Of a stretch of DNA of 64,000 bases, positions 30,635-40,508 are shown in pieces; positions within the stretch are counted from its first letter, which is position 1, and each line of letters begins with the position of its first letter. The translations under genes and the position numbers were made by a program. Origin of the DNA: CALOBA01 sp942491465 (GTDB lineage Bacteria > Pseudomonadota > Gammaproteobacteria > Chromatiales > Chromatiaceae); assembly GCA_942491465.1 (NCBI GenBank), contig CALOBA010000040.1:1-64000 (forward strand). The letters are read 5' to 3'. The notes under the pieces were generated by a model. That model did not search any database, had not been told where the DNA came from, and was given only the letters and a program-made list of their open reading frames with translations.

Positions 30635-31072
30635 ATGGCTTCCAACTACGAGACCTTCTTCGCGGCCGACCGCTTCGCCGTCGTCGGTCGCTCCGCCGAC
30701 AAACCCTTCCCGATCCTGAGCTACCGCGGCCTGAAGAAGCGCGGCAAGACCGTCTACGCCATCGACCCCAGCGTCGCCGACATCGACGGCGATCAGACCT
30801 ATGCCGACCTGTCCGCGCTGCCGGGCCCGGTGGATGCGGTGCTCATCGAGGTGCCGAAGACCGAGACCCGCGACTGGGTCGCGCGCGCCGCCGATGCCGG
30901 CGTCAAGGACGTCTGGGTGCACATGGCCCACGACACCCCGGAGGCCCTGGCCCTGGCCGCGGAGCGCGGGATCAATCTGCGCACCGGGACCTGCGCGGTG
31001 ATGTACCTGAACAAGGGCCTGTCCTACCACAGCATCCATAAGTGGATCATGCAGGCGCTGAACAAGTACTGA
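30635..31072 (+). CDS. CoA-binding (Rossmann) domain protein
   Basis: 145 residues from the ATG at 30635. The protein is a single Rossmann-like CoA-binding domain: RFAVVGRSADKPF (first strand and loop), TVYAIDPSV, PVDAVLIEVPKTE and DVWVHMAHDTPEAL in the expected order. Small stand-alone members (YccU type) bind CoA or a related nucleotide in the cytoplasm, and their physiological role is unclear. It lies between a methyltransferase and the convergent trkH. Confidence 0.8.
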   Translation: MASNYETFFAADRFAVVGRSADKPFPILSYRGLKKRGKTVYAIDPSVADIDGDQTYADLSALPGPVDAVLIEVPKTETRDWVARAADAGVKDVWVHMAHDTPEALALAAERGINLRTGTCAVMYLNKGLSYHSIHKWIMQALNKY

Positions 31073-31118
31073 CCGACGGATGCCCTCGACGGCGGCGCAG
31101 GGCCTGCGTCGCCGCGCC

Positions 31119-32573
31119 CTAGCGCCGCCAAAACGCCGGCGTCAGCAGCACCAGCAGCGTGAAGATCTCCAGCCGGCCCAGCAGCATGGCGAAGCAGAGG
31201 ATCCAGATGCCCGGGTCGTGCATGTCCACGTAGTGGGCGCCGACGGTGGATAGGCCGGGGCCGAGATTGTTGATGCAGGCGGCCACCGCGGAGAAGGCGG
31301 TGAGCAGGTCCAGCCCGGTGGCGGCCAGCGCCAGGTACATGAAGGTAAAGGCGGCCACGTAGAGCGAGAAGAAGCCCCACACCGCATCGACGATGCGGTG
31401 GTTGACCACCTTGCCGCCGATGCGCACCGGCAGTTGGGCGCTGGGGTGGATCAGCCGGCCGATCTCGCGCAGGCCCTGCTTGATCAGCAGCAGGAAGCGG
31501 ATGACCTTGATGCCGCCGCCGGTGGAGCCGGCGCAGCCGCCGACGAAGGCGAGGAACAACAGCAGGATCTCGATGAACGGCGGCCAGTAGTAGAAGGCGG
31601 CGGTGGTGAAGCCGGTGGTGGTGCCGATGGAGACGGTCTGGAACAGGCCCTTGGTGAAGGACTCGCCCCAGTCGATGTAGGTGTCGGTGTAGTACAGCGT
31701 AGCGGTGGTGATGACGGTGACGATGCCGATCAGCAGCAGATAAAAGCGGAATTCGGCGTCGCGGATATAGGCCATCAGGTTGAACCGGCGCCAGACCACG
31801 AAGTGCAGCGCGAAGTTCACCCCGGAGAGCAGCATGAAGACCACGGCGATCATCTCGATCAGCGTGCTGTCGAAGTAGCCGATGCTCTCGTCATGGGTGG
31901 AGAAGCCGCCGATGGCGACGGTGGAGAAGGCATGGCCGATGGCGTCGAATAGGGTCATCCCCGCCGCCCAGTAGGCCAGCGCACAGGCGATGGTCAACGA
32001 CAGGTAGATGTACCAGAGCGCCTTGGCGGTCTCGGTGATGCGCGGGGTGAGCTTGCTGTCCTTCATCGGCCCCGGCGTCTCGGCGCGATAGAGCTGCATG
32101 CCGCCGACGCCGAGCATGGGCAGCACCGCCACCGCGAGCACGATGATGCCCATGCCGCCGAGCCACTGCAGCTGCTGGCGGTACCAGAGCACCGCATGGG
32201 GCAGGTCGTCGATGCCGACGATGACCGTGGCGCCGGTGGTGGTCAGCCCGGACAGGGACTCGAAGATGGCATCGGTCACCGACAGTTCCGGCTCCGGCGA
32301 CAGCCAGAACGGGACCGCCCCCGACAGCCCGAGCACCACCCAGAACAGCACCACCACCAGAAAGCCGTCGCGCAGCCGAAGCTCCTGGCGCCGCCGCGCC
32401 ACCGGCGCCCAGATCACCAGGCCGACGATGAAGATCATCGCGAACGCGGACAGGAACGGGTGGACGGCGCCGTCGCCATAGATCAGCGCCACCACCACCG
32501 GCGGCAGCATGGTGAAGCTGAACAGCATCAGCAGCAGGCCGAGGATCTTCTGGACGGCGGTCAGGCGGCGCAT
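31119..32573 (-). CDS. trkH: Trk potassium uptake system membrane subunit TrkH
   Basis: 484 residues from the ATG at 32571-32573. Many membrane segments and the selectivity-filter-like loops [32 protein letters not shown] and INNLGPGLS show the four-fold repeated M1-P-M2 organisation of SKT transporters. It takes up K+ with the NAD-binding regulator TrkA, encoded 2.4 kb away at 34944-36320, with a SOUL gene and a small gene in between. A MITE-like repeat lies 80 bp upstream of its start. Confidence 0.95.
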   Translation of the reverse strand: MRRLTAVQKILGLLLMLFSFTMLPPVVVALIYGDGAVHPFLSAFAMIFIVGLVIWAPVARRRQELRLRDGFLVVVLFWVVLGLSGAVPFWLSPEPELSVTDAIFESLSGLTTTGATVIVGIDDLPHAVLWYRQQLQWLGGMGIIVLAVAVLPMLGVGGMQLYRAETPGPMKDSKLTPRITETAKALWYIYLSLTIACALAYWAAGMTLFDAIGHAFSTVAIGGFSTHDESIGYFDSTLIEMIAVVFMLLSGVNFALHFVVWRRFNLMAYIRDAEFRFYLLLIGIVTVITTATLYYTDTYIDWGESFTKGLFQTVSIGTTTGFTTAAFYYWPPFIEILLLFLAFVGGCAGSTGGGIKVIRFLLLIKQGLREIGRLIHPSAQLPVRIGGKVVNHRIVDAVWGFFSLYVAAFTFMYLALAATGLDLLTAFSAVAACINNLGPGLSTVGAHYVDMHDPGIWILCFAMLLGRLEIFTLLVLLTPAFWRR

Positions 32574-33053
32574 GGGCGGTGGGTCTCCCCGGATCAGGCG
32601 CCGCGGGGCTGCCCGTCGGCGGGCGCGTCGCGGAGATGGGCGGGTGCGCAAGCTGCGCTAAGGATCGGTTCAGAAACAAGTGGCGCAGACGCCCGCTCGC
32701 TGAAACTTTTGATTGGCCATTTCGTGGTTGCGTCTGCACCACTTGTTTCTGAACCTTGACTAAGGGATCGGTCGGTCATGACGCTCGATTCGGCGGTGTC
32801 GGCTTGTTGTGGCGGCCCGGCCAAGACGCGCTCGACGCGTACCGGGCCGGGGCCGAGAGTCTACCAGGCTGCGGCACGCGATAGCGCAGGAAGAGGCGGC
32901 ATCCTGGTGAGATGCGGGACACCGCGCCCGAGACGGCGCCGGTCTCCAAGAGGCCGACCGCAGCGACGTGAAGGCGAGCGCCCAGCGGGTTCAGGACGGT
33001 CGCGCCAAGGTCAATCCGGGCGGGTGCGGCGTCGCCGCCCCTTGGGCACCGCC
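32574..33053. other. Intergenic region with MITE copy B and no gene
   Basis: Apart from the repeat at 32654-32763 I see no supported gene here. Open frames are Arg/Gly-rich and look like shadows. The trkH promoter is expected inside this stretch, and the repeat may displace or supply it. Confidence 0.5.
32654..32763. repeat. MITE-like palindromic repeat, copy B
   Basis: The same element as at 9143-9252 and 49583-49690, in the same orientation. The arms begin TTCAGAAACAAGTGGCGCAG and pair with the right arm ...CACTTGTTTCTGAA, with one mismatch. The centre differs slightly from copies A and C. Confidence 0.85.
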
Positions 33054-33734
33054 CTATTGCCCCGCGCCGGGCTCGGCCACCTCCACCAGCACCTCGTTGC
33101 GCCGATTGGGCCAGAGTGAGAACGGCGAGTTGTAGCGGGCATAGACCGGCGTGCCGATGCGCTTGATCCCGGCCGCCCCCAAGGCCGCAAGCAAGCGCGC
33201 CTCCTGCGCCCGATAGCGCGACTCGGTCCAGCGACCGCTGTAGCGTCGCGCCGCCATCAATCGCCCCGGCTGCTCCCGCAGCGTCACCCGCGCATCGGTG
33301 GGCTCCGGCAGCGTATCGAGCCGGTAATCGGCCGGCATGACGAAGCTCACCACAAAGCGCCCGTCCCCATCGGCGGCGCGCTGCGTGACCGGCGCCGTCA
33401 TCGCGATGCGCTCCCCGCTCGCCGCCACCGGCCGCTGGCTCACCGGCGCGGTCATCTCAATCTTCTGCCGGCCGCGGTTGTCGCCGAAGATGTAGCCGGC
33501 GAGGATGCGAAAGGCGCGGTTGCCGACCTGATCGAATCCGCCTGCGACCTCGGTCTCGGCCACCAGGAACGGGGCGTAGCGGCGCAGCTCGAAATCGGCC
33601 TCGCGCCGCACGACCTGATATTCGGGCTCTTCGATGGCCATGGCGGGGGCTCCGATGAGGCTGATCAGCAGCATGGGCAGCAGCGCGAGCAAGCTCGGAT
33701 GCTGCAATCGTCGTGGTCCGGTCATGGATGGCAT
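33054..33734 (-). CDS. SOUL family heme-binding protein, exported
   Basis: 226 residues from the ATG at 33732-33734, with a second ATG nine bases on. The first ~33 residues are a Sec signal peptide with a LLALLPMLLISLIGAPAMA core. The remainder is a SOUL domain: YQVVRREADFELRRYAPFLVAET, then FGDNRGRQKIEMTAPVSQ and IAMTAPVTQR, the repeated MTAPV motif of the family. Predicted periplasmic heme-binding protein of uncertain role. It lies between trkH and a plus-strand small gene. Confidence 0.85.
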   Translation of the reverse strand: MPSMTGPRRLQHPSLLALLPMLLISLIGAPAMAIEEPEYQVVRREADFELRRYAPFLVAETEVAGGFDQVGNRAFRILAGYIFGDNRGRQKIEMTAPVSQRPVAASGERIAMTAPVTQRAADGDGRFVVSFVMPADYRLDTLPEPTDARVTLREQPGRLMAARRYSGRWTESRYRAQEARLLAALGAAGIKRIGTPVYARYNSPFSLWPNRRNEVLVEVAEPGAGQ

Positions 33735-34085
33735 GGTGCTTCGAGGGCTGATGGGAGGTGTCAGCACAGTTGGGCATCCGTCGGCCAAAGACCAGCCAAC
33801 GTCCAGGGCGACACGGAAGCTCGCATTCCCCGTCACTTTCCCTGGCGGCGACGGATGCACTCGGGGCTGCCGGGGTTCATGCCGGGCGTCGGCCATGTCG
33901 GGGTGCTGCGCCGGGGCTCGGTCGGTTGCGGGGATAGTCTTGGGAGGGCTGCACGAGCTTGGGGGGTGCGTCAACCGTCGCGGCGGGTTCGGTGCAATCG
34001 CATTAGAATGGCTGCGGGAGCCTGAGGCTTCCCCACGACAACCGATTCGCAAACACAGCGATACACCCACCAAGAGGAGAACATC
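33735..34085. other. Intergenic, no gene seen
   Basis: No supported gene. It separates the divergent SOUL and 34086-34511 genes. AGAGGAG near 34074-34080 is the ribosome binding site of the plus-strand gene. No clear promoter was recognised. Confidence 0.4.
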
Positions 34086-34511
34086 ATGGGCTGGCAAGAT
34101 CAGTTGAACAAGGCCATCCAGACCGTCAAGACGGCCGCCGACAGTGATCGGGCGCGCGAGATTGCGGCCACGGCGAAGACGACGGCGACGTCGCTGATGC
34201 AGAGGGCAAAGGACGGTGCCATGAGCGCCGCGGACGCACTGGTGGAGGCCAATCGGGACCCGTCGTCGATGGCGTTGCACTTCATGCACGCGGACGTCAC
34301 CATCGTCTCGCCGTCGGAAGGCGTCTCCATCACCCGGCACGATGCCGGCACCCTGGTGATCACCGACGGCAAGGAGAACGGGCTCGTGATCAACGCCGCC
34401 GCCGATCCGGCCTTCGTCGTCGAGACCATCGGCTCGGTCACCCATGTCAGCGACGGTACCTATGACCTGGGAGACGAGGACGGCGTCAATCTGGTGGTGA
34501 CCAAGTTCTGA
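34086..34511 (+). CDS. Small conserved-looking protein of unknown function
   Basis: 141 residues starting at the ATG at 34086, with AGAGGAG six bases upstream, a strong ribosome binding site. The N-terminal half is an amphipathic helix rich in Ala, Lys and Gln (AATAKTTATSLMQRAKDG). The C-terminal half is predicted beta-rich and acidic (TLVITDGKENGLVINAA). There is no signal peptide or membrane segment. I do not recognise the family. It is monocistronic between SOUL and trkA. Confidence 0.7.
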   Translation: MGWQDQLNKAIQTVKTAADSDRAREIAATAKTTATSLMQRAKDGAMSAADALVEANRDPSSMALHFMHADVTIVSPSEGVSITRHDAGTLVITDGKENGLVINAAADPAFVVETIGSVTHVSDGTYDLGDEDGVNLVVTKF

Positions 34512-34943
34512 GCCGCCTCGGCAGGCCGTCGTGATGGCGCCGCCATCCGCGTCGACGGCGGCCGAGCCCACCCGTTGCGGGCAGCAGCGCCGCCCGCGAC
34601 AACCTTAGTGCACTGCTGCGGAAGTGGCGAGGCCGTTCCCAGCCTCACCTCGCCTGCTGATCCGTGTCGGCCTGGAGGCCGACACTCCCGGGGCGACACC
34701 CCCTCGCCGACGCTCCCGCCGTAGGCCGCAGTGGACGTAGTAGCCGAGGCTCCCGGGAGTGTCGCCCCAGGGCGACGCGGTCTTGCGGACAGCAGCGGGT
34801 AGCGGGGCTTTCGCATCGATGCACGAGGTGCTTGTCTTCCAACCGCGCCCTCCCTGCTTTCGCTGCCCCTTCGCGTCTCCGCGGTTAGCGCTCGGAAGCC
34901 TTACGCAGGCTCGGGAGCGGCAGCACGCGATGCGCGCCTGTTC
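34512..34943. other. Intergenic with GC-rich hairpins
   Basis: No gene seen. A hairpin with a 9-bp stem (GTGTCGGCC / GGCCGACAC, 34664-34685) is followed by a related pair of CTCCCGG-type arms around 34687-34780. No T-run follows, so an intrinsic terminator is not certain. It lies between convergent transcripts (the small gene and trkA). Confidence 0.45.
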
Positions 34944-36320
34944 TCAGCCGAAGAAGGTCACGCCGACGGTGAACAGCTTCTCCACATCCGACACCTTGCT
35001 GCGGTCCTGCAGGAACAGGATGACGTGGTCGTCGGATTGGATCATGGTGTCGTGGTGGGCCATCAGGACCTCGTCGCCGCGGACGACGGCGCCGATGTTG
35101 CAGCCCTTGGGCAGGCGGATGTCTTCGATGGCGCGGCCGACGACCTTGCTGGAGGAGTCGTCGCCGTGGGCGATGGCCTCGATGGCCTCGGCGGCGCCGC
35201 GGCGCAGGGAGTGGACCACGACCACGTCGCCGCGGCGCACATGCTTGAGCAGGCTGCCGATGGTGGCCTGCTGGGGCGAGATGGCCACGTCGATGCGCCC
35301 GCTCTGGACCAGATCGACGTAGGCGGCGCGGTTGATCAGGGCCATGACCTTGCGCGCGCCCAGGCGCTTGGCGAGCATGGCCGAGAGGATGTTGGCCTCG
35401 TCGGCGTTGGTGACGGCGCAGAAGACATCGGTGTCCTCGATATTCTCCTCCAGCAGCAGCTCCTCGTCGGCGGCGTCGCCGTGCAGCACGATGGTGCGCT
35501 CGAGCTGCTCGGCGATGAGCTTGCAGCGGTCCAGGTCGCGCTCGATGATCTTGACCCGGAAATCCTTCTCCAGCGCGCGGGCGAGGCGGGTGCCGATGTT
35601 GCCGCCGCCGGCGAAGATGAGCCGCTTGTAGGGCTTCTCCAGCCTGCGCAGCTCGCCCATGACCGAGCGGATGTGCTTGGGGGCGGCGACGAAGAAGACC
35701 TCGTCGTCGGCCTCGATGACGGTGTCGCCGTCGGGCTGCATGGCGCGGTCTTGGCGGTAGATGGCGGCGACCCGGGCGTCCACATGGGGCATGTGTTCGT
35801 AGAGTTCACGCAGCTCGTGGCCCACCAGCGGACCGCCGTAGTAGGCGCGCACGGCCACCAGCCGGACCCGCCCGCCGGCGAAGTCCAAGACCTGCAGCGT
35901 ACCGGGGTTCTCGATCAGGCGCAGGATGTAGTCGGTGACCTGCTGCTCGGGGCTGATGCGCACGTCGATGGGCAGGGCATCGCCGCCGAACAGCCGATCC
36001 TGATCGAGAAAGCTCTGGGCACGCACGCGGGCGATCTTGCGCGGGGTGTGAAACAGCGTGTAGGCGACCTGACAGGCGACCATGTTGGTCTCGTCGCTGT
36101 TGGTCACGGCGACGATCATGTCCGCATCCTCGGCGCCGGCGCGGGCGAGCACGTCGGGGTGGGCGCCGTGGCCGTGCAGCGTGCGCAGGTCGAAGCGGTC
36201 GGCGAGTTCGCGCAGCCGCGCCGGGTCGGTGTCGACCACGGTGATGTCGTTGGCCTCGCTGACCAGGTTCTCGGCCACCGAGGTGCCCACCTGACCCGCG
36301 CCGAGGATGATGATCTTCAC
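34944..36320 (-). CDS. trkA: Trk system regulatory subunit TrkA
   Basis: 458 residues with two tandem RCK-N/RCK-C units. The first NAD-binding loop is [16 protein letters not shown] at the start, with DTDP at the acidic strand end; the second is [17 protein letters not shown] near residue 235. It is a cytoplasmic regulator that binds NAD(H) and controls the TrkH channel. Its start overlaps the ntrX stop by 4 bp (36317-36320), so it belongs to the rsmB-DUF4390-ntrY-ntrX-trkA operon. Confidence 0.97.
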   Translation of the reverse strand: MKIIILGAGQVGTSVAENLVSEANDITVVDTDPARLRELADRFDLRTLHGHGAHPDVLARAGAEDADMIVAVTNSDETNMVACQVAYTLFHTPRKIARVRAQSFLDQDRLFGGDALPIDVRISPEQQVTDYILRLIENPGTLQVLDFAGGRVRLVAVRAYYGGPLVGHELRELYEHMPHVDARVAAIYRQDRAMQPDGDTVIEADDEVFFVAAPKHIRSVMGELRRLEKPYKRLIFAGGGNIGTRLARALEKDFRVKIIERDLDRCKLIAEQLERTIVLHGDAADEELLLEENIEDTDVFCAVTNADEANILSAMLAKRLGARKVMALINRAAYVDLVQSGRIDVAISPQQATIGSLLKHVRRGDVVVVHSLRRGAAEAIEAIAHGDDSSSKVVGRAIEDIRLPKGCNIGAVVRGDEVLMAHHDTMIQSDDHVILFLQDRSKVSDVEKLFTVGVTFFG

Positions 36321-37684
36321 CGCCGTTCTTTGATCTCAACACCCAGCGAGCGCAGCTTGCGATACAGGTGGGTGCGCTCCATGCCGGCCTCCTTGGCCAT
36401 CTTGCTGACGTTGCCGCCGTGCTTCTCCAACTGGTACTCCAGGTAGGACTTCTCGAACTGTTCACGGGCCTGGCGCAGCGGCTGGTCGAAGCTGACCACG
36501 CCCTCCAGCGGCTGGGTCGGGAGCGGCTGGCTGGCACCGAGGGCGGACTCCACCTCGTTCTGCGTGATCTCGTCGCCGGCGCCGAGGATCAGCACGCGCT
36601 GGACCAGGTTCTTGAGCTCGCGCACGTTGCCGGGCCAGGGGTAGTTGCGCAGGAAGTTCTGCGCACCGACGCTGAAGCGCCGGTACGGCAGCTTCTCGTG
36701 CACGGTGAAGTAGTCGACGTAGTAGCTGAGCAGGTCGGGGATGTCCTCGGCATGCTCGCGCAGCGGCGGGATCACCAGCGGGACCACGTTGAGGTGGTAG
36801 AACAGGTCCTCGCGGAAACGCTCGGCGCGGACCTCCTCTTTCAGATCGCGCTGGGTAACGGCGACGATGCGCACATCGATGGCCACCGGCTCGCTACCGC
36901 CGACGCGCATAAAGGAGCCGGTGTCCAGGGCGCCGAGCAGCTGGCCCTGGGCGTCGACATCCATGTCCGCCACCTCATCGAGCAGCAGCGTGCCACCGGC
37001 GGCCTGCTCCAGGGCACCGTAGTGGATGTGCTGGTCCTCCTCGCTGCCGAACAGCTCGCGGGCGGCGTTGCCGGGGGAGATGCCGGAGACGCCCAGATCC
37101 ACGAACGGCCGCTCCTTGCGAGCACTCTGGGCGTGCAGGAAGCGGGCGAAGGTCTCGCGGCCGCAGCCGGCCTCGCCGGTGATCAGCACCCAGGTGTCGT
37201 GCATGGCGATGCGCTTGACCTGCTCGCGCAGGCGCTGCATGGCCGCCGAGCGTCCGGCGGGCTCTTGGATCAGCGGTGCGCGCCGACGCAGCCCGACGTT
37301 CTCGCGCTCGAGCTTGTCGGCCTCCAAGGCCCGCTCCACGGTCAGCAGCAGCTTGGCCAAGGACAGGGGCTTTTCCAGGAAGTCGTAGGCGCCGAGCCGG
37401 GTGGCCTCCACCGCCGTTTCCACGTTGCCGTGGCCGGACATCATGATGACCGGGCAGGGCAGGCCGTCCTCCTCGCCCCACTCTTTGAGCAGGCTGATGC
37501 CGTCGAGGTCGGGCATCCAGATGTCGAGCAGGATGAGGTCGGGCCGGCGCTCGCGCAGGGCGCGGCGGGCCGACTCGCCGTTCTCGGCATTGACGACGAC
37601 GTAGCCTTCGTCTTCGAGGATGTCGCGGACGGTCTCGCGGATGTCAGGCTCGTCGTCGACGACCAGGATGTGGGTCGCGCTCAT
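36317..37684 (-). CDS. ntrX: Response regulator NtrX, AAA+ site altered
   Basis: 455 residues from the ATG at 37682-37684, overlapping the ntrY stop by 4 bp. The receiver domain has phosphoacceptor Asp in [13 protein letters not shown]. The AAA+ domain has an unusual Walker A GEAGCGRE (Arg instead of the catalytic-type Lys) and lacks the GAFTGA loop; the expected place reads [17 protein letters not shown]. Walker B LLLDEV is kept. The C-terminus ends in a Fis-type helix-turn-helix ([20 protein letters not shown]). The loss of GAFTGA is known in some NtrX proteins and argues against direct sigma-54 activation. It pairs with NtrY. Confidence 0.9.
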   Translation of the reverse strand: MSATHILVVDDEPDIRETVRDILEDEGYVVVNAENGESARRALRERRPDLILLDIWMPDLDGISLLKEWGEEDGLPCPVIMMSGHGNVETAVEATRLGAYDFLEKPLSLAKLLLTVERALEADKLERENVGLRRRAPLIQEPAGRSAAMQRLREQVKRIAMHDTWVLITGEAGCGRETFARFLHAQSARKERPFVDLGVSGISPGNAARELFGSEEDQHIHYGALEQAAGGTLLLDEVADMDVDAQGQLLGALDTGSFMRVGGSEPVAIDVRIVAVTQRDLKEEVRAERFREDLFYHLNVVPLVIPPLREHAEDIPDLLSYYVDYFTVHEKLPYRRFSVGAQNFLRNYPWPGNVRELKNLVQRVLILGAGDEITQNEVESALGASQPLPTQPLEGVVSFDQPLRQAREQFEKSYLEYQLEKHGGNVSKMAKEAGMERTHLYRKLRSLGVEIKERR

Positions 37685-39957
37685 GCTTCTCCCGTCTTCC
37701 CCGTGGGTGTCTGGTTGGACTGTTCGTTCGTGGTGTCCGGCGCGGGCCCCGCCGGCCGCTTGCGGCCAGGTCTGCGGGTACTCGCGTCGTCGGACCGGGA
37801 CGCCTCGTGCCAGACCGGCAGCCTGACCGTGAGGCGGGCACCCTCGTCGGTATTCTCCGCCCAAATGATACCGCCGTGCTCCTCAATAATCTTCTTGACA
37901 ATGGCCAACCCCAGGCCGGTGCCCTTGGTCTTGGAGGTGACGTAGGGATCGAACAGGCGGCCGATCATCTCCTCGCCGATGCCGCCGCCGTTGTCGGCGA
38001 CGGCAAGCTCCAGCGACGCGGCCTCGGTGCTGGCGACCCGGCGCGTGCTGACCGTGATGCGGGGCTGCTCGCGGCCTTCCAGGGCCTCCTGGGCGTTCTT
38101 CAGCAGGTTGTGCAGGACCTGGCGCAGGCGCTTGGAATCCCCCCGCACCTTGCCGTCGCCGGCGTCCAGCTCGACCTTGGGCGGCATGTCGGTGGCACGA
38201 TACAGCTCCACCACCTCGCGCACCAAGGGGTCGAGGGCGAACGGGGTCTCCTGCATCTGCGGCGAGCGGGCATAGTTGGCGAAGTCGTTCACCATCGCCT
38301 TCATGGCCTCGACCTGCTGCACGATGGTGTGGGTGGAGCGGTCGACGATGCGCGCATCGGGCTCGGGCAGCTTGCGCAGCAGCTTGTGGCGCAGCCGCTC
38401 GGCGGAGAGCTGGATGGGGGTGAGCGGGTTCTTGATCTCGTGGGCCAGACGTCGGGCCACCTCGCCCCAGGCCGCATCGCGCTGGGCGCGGATCAGCGTG
38501 GTGATGTCGTCGAACACCAACACATGGCCGCCGTCCTCGGCGCTGTTGGCGGGCAGCGGGCTGCCGCGGCACATCAGCACCTGGCGGCCCTCGCCGCCGA
38601 ACAGCGTCACCTCCTCGCGCCAGTCGGTGCCGGTGGAGACGAAGCGGCGCACGGTCTCGACCAGGTGGCCGAGGCGCGGGTGGGCCTGCCCCAGGGCGTC
38701 GAGGGTGGTGTCCTCCAAGTCCTTGGACGGCACCGACAGGATCTGCGAGGCGGCCAGGTTGGCGGTACGGATGGCCAGCACCCCGTCCAGGGCGAGCACA
38801 CCGGAGGACAAGCGCCCCAACACGGTCTGCAGGTAGGCGCGCTGGCGCTCCACCGCCTGCTGGCTGCGGGCGGCCTGGTCGCGGGCCTTGGCCAGGCGCC
38901 GGGTCATGGTGTTGAAGGACTTGACCAGGAAGGTCAGCTCGTCGTCGTGGGGCGGCAGCGGCAGGCGGTGCTCATAGTCGCCGGCGGCGATGGCGCGGGT
39001 GCCGCGGGCGATGTCGGCCACCGGTGCGACCAGCCGGGCGGCGGTGCGGAACGCCGCCAGCAGCGCGGCGAGCAGGCCGAAGAACAACACCAGCGACAGC
39101 GTCAGCGAGAAGCTGAACTTCAGCGATCGGCGCAGGAACGACAGCTCGGTGTAGCGGTTGTAGGCGTCTTCCAGGCGGTTGGCCAGCTCGCTGATGCGCG
39201 CCGAGGTCGGGAAGATGGCCTGCAGCAGCATCGGCCGGGCACCGGGGTCGTTGACCAGGACGCGGATCAGCATCTCGCCGTCGGCGCCGGTGTCGAGCCC
39301 GACGTAGTCGATGCCGGAACGGGCGCCCTGCAGGATCTCGCGATCGGGATGGTCCGGCACCAGCTGCAGCGGGTCCTCGTTGGCGGTGGCCATGACCTGG
39401 CCGGAGCGACCGAAGATGGTCAGTTCCAGCGCGCCGGCCTGGCGGCGCAGCTCGCCGAGGGTCAGCGTCAGGGCGGTGGCGGAGCGGTCTTCGATACCGG
39501 CGAGCAGGCGGGCACTGTAGCGCATCAGCACCGCTTGGTTCATGTCCAGCGAGGCCTGGTTCAGGGTCAGGGCGTCGCGCATGGCGCCGTCGATCTCGAC
39601 GTCGAACCAGCTGTCGATCCCGCGCAGCAGGAAGCCCAGCGAATAGTAGTAGACCACGCCCACCGGCAGCAGTGAGATCAGCGCGAACAGGACCACGATG
39701 CGGGCGGTGAGCCGTGAGCCGGTGATCCCCCGCCGCCAGGCGAGCACAAGCTTGACCGCATTGACGGCGACCATCAGCGCCAGCACCAGCAGGCCGAACA
39801 TCACCAGCCACAGCAGCGGCACGAAGACCTGACTCAGGGTCTCGGAGTTCTGCACCGCGCTGCTCATCAGGTGCAGGGCCACCAGCAGGCCGAGCAGCAG
39901 CACGGCCACGGCCAGGGTGCCGGGGTGGCGCAGCGAGGTCAGTGAGCGAGGGGCCAT
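37681..39957 (-). CDS. ntrY: Sensor histidine kinase NtrY
   Basis: 758 residues from the ATG at 39955-39957; an ATG at 39984 is possible but overlaps the previous gene more. It has N-terminal transmembrane segments, a periplasmic-type sensor region, a HAMP-like linker, a PAS domain (LSSGVLALDGVLAIRTANLAA) and a kinase core with H-box RRLAHEIKNPLTPIQLSAER, N-box LHNLLKNAQEA, and G boxes VADNGGGIGEE and GTGLGLAIVKKI. It phosphorylates NtrX. The start overlaps the DUF4390 stop, and the stop overlaps the ntrX start. Confidence 0.95.
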   Translation of the reverse strand: MAPRSLTSLRHPGTLAVAVLLLGLLVALHLMSSAVQNSETLSQVFVPLLWLVMFGLLVLALMVAVNAVKLVLAWRRGITGSRLTARIVVLFALISLLPVGVVYYYSLGFLLRGIDSWFDVEIDGAMRDALTLNQASLDMNQAVLMRYSARLLAGIEDRSATALTLTLGELRRQAGALELTIFGRSGQVMATANEDPLQLVPDHPDREILQGARSGIDYVGLDTGADGEMLIRVLVNDPGARPMLLQAIFPTSARISELANRLEDAYNRYTELSFLRRSLKFSFSLTLSLVLFFGLLAALLAAFRTAARLVAPVADIARGTRAIAAGDYEHRLPLPPHDDELTFLVKSFNTMTRRLAKARDQAARSQQAVERQRAYLQTVLGRLSSGVLALDGVLAIRTANLAASQILSVPSKDLEDTTLDALGQAHPRLGHLVETVRRFVSTGTDWREEVTLFGGEGRQVLMCRGSPLPANSAEDGGHVLVFDDITTLIRAQRDAAWGEVARRLAHEIKNPLTPIQLSAERLRHKLLRKLPEPDARIVDRSTHTIVQQVEAMKAMVNDFANYARSPQMQETPFALDPLVREVVELYRATDMPPKVELDAGDGKVRGDSKRLRQVLHNLLKNAQEALEGREQPRITVSTRRVASTEAASLELAVADNGGGIGEEMIGRLFDPYVTSKTKGTGLGLAIVKKIIEEHGGIIWAENTDEGARLTVRLPVWHEASRSDDASTRRPGRKRPAGPAPDTTNEQSNQTPTGKTGEA

Positions 39958-40502
39958 TTGGTCCAGCCTGTGGACTGCTTCCACGCGGAGCGGAGATAGG
40001 CGACGGGGCGCAGCGGCAACGGCAGCTCCTCGAGGTCGAGGGAGGCGTTGATGTGGATCTCATAGTCCGCGCCGGGCTTGAGCCGGGCCCGTCCCAGCAG
40101 TGCCAGGTCTTCGATCTCGCCGAGCGCGGCGACGGCGGTCTCTCGGCTGACGTAGGTACGGCCTTGCGCTGCCGGCAACCGCGAGACCAGGTAGCGCTCC
40201 GACAGCGGCTTGTAGCGGATGCGATAGCGCAGGCGCCGGTCTACCAGGCTGCGGTCCCAGAGCCAGTCCTCGCTGCCGCGGACCTGGATGTGGACCGCCA
40301 CCGTCAGCGGCACGCCGTTGCCCAGGGCCTCCAGCGCCGGCTCGCTGAAGCCGTAGCGGATCTCGGCGTCGAGCCGGATCAGGTCGCCGTCGGTGCGCGT
40401 CTCGGCGCGGGTCACCTGGAAGCCCTCGGCGGCGACGAGCGGCGCCGTTAGCATCATCATCAGCAGCAGCGTTGTGTTCAGGATCGTCAACAGCACACGC
40501 AC
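39939..40502 (-). CDS. DUF4390 family secreted protein
   Basis: 187 residues. The N-terminus is a signal peptide (LLTILNTTLLLMMMLTAPLVAAE). The mature part is the DUF4390 domain, with LDAEIRYGFSEPALEALGNGV early and LRYRIRYKPLSERYLV in the centre. The family is found nearly always between rsmB and ntrY in gammaproteobacteria; its function is unknown. It overlaps the ntrY start by 19 bp and lies 6 bp after the rsmB stop. Confidence 0.9.
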   Translation of the reverse strand: MRVLLTILNTTLLLMMMLTAPLVAAEGFQVTRAETRTDGDLIRLDAEIRYGFSEPALEALGNGVPLTVAVHIQVRGSEDWLWDRSLVDRRLRYRIRYKPLSERYLVSRLPAAQGRTYVSRETAVAALGEIEDLALLGRARLKPGADYEIHINASLDLEELPLPLRPVAYLRSAWKQSTGWTKWPLAH

Positions 40503-40508
40503 GATTGC

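Noticed and set aside
34664..34780. Structured RNA or riboswitch
   Set aside because: The hairpins lie between convergent genes and have no downstream gene to control; a terminator or repeat is simpler.
27765..35000. Long open frames antisense to dnaK, dnaJ, trkA, ntrX and ntrY
   Set aside because: They are shadow frames of high-GC genes with conserved products on the other strand.
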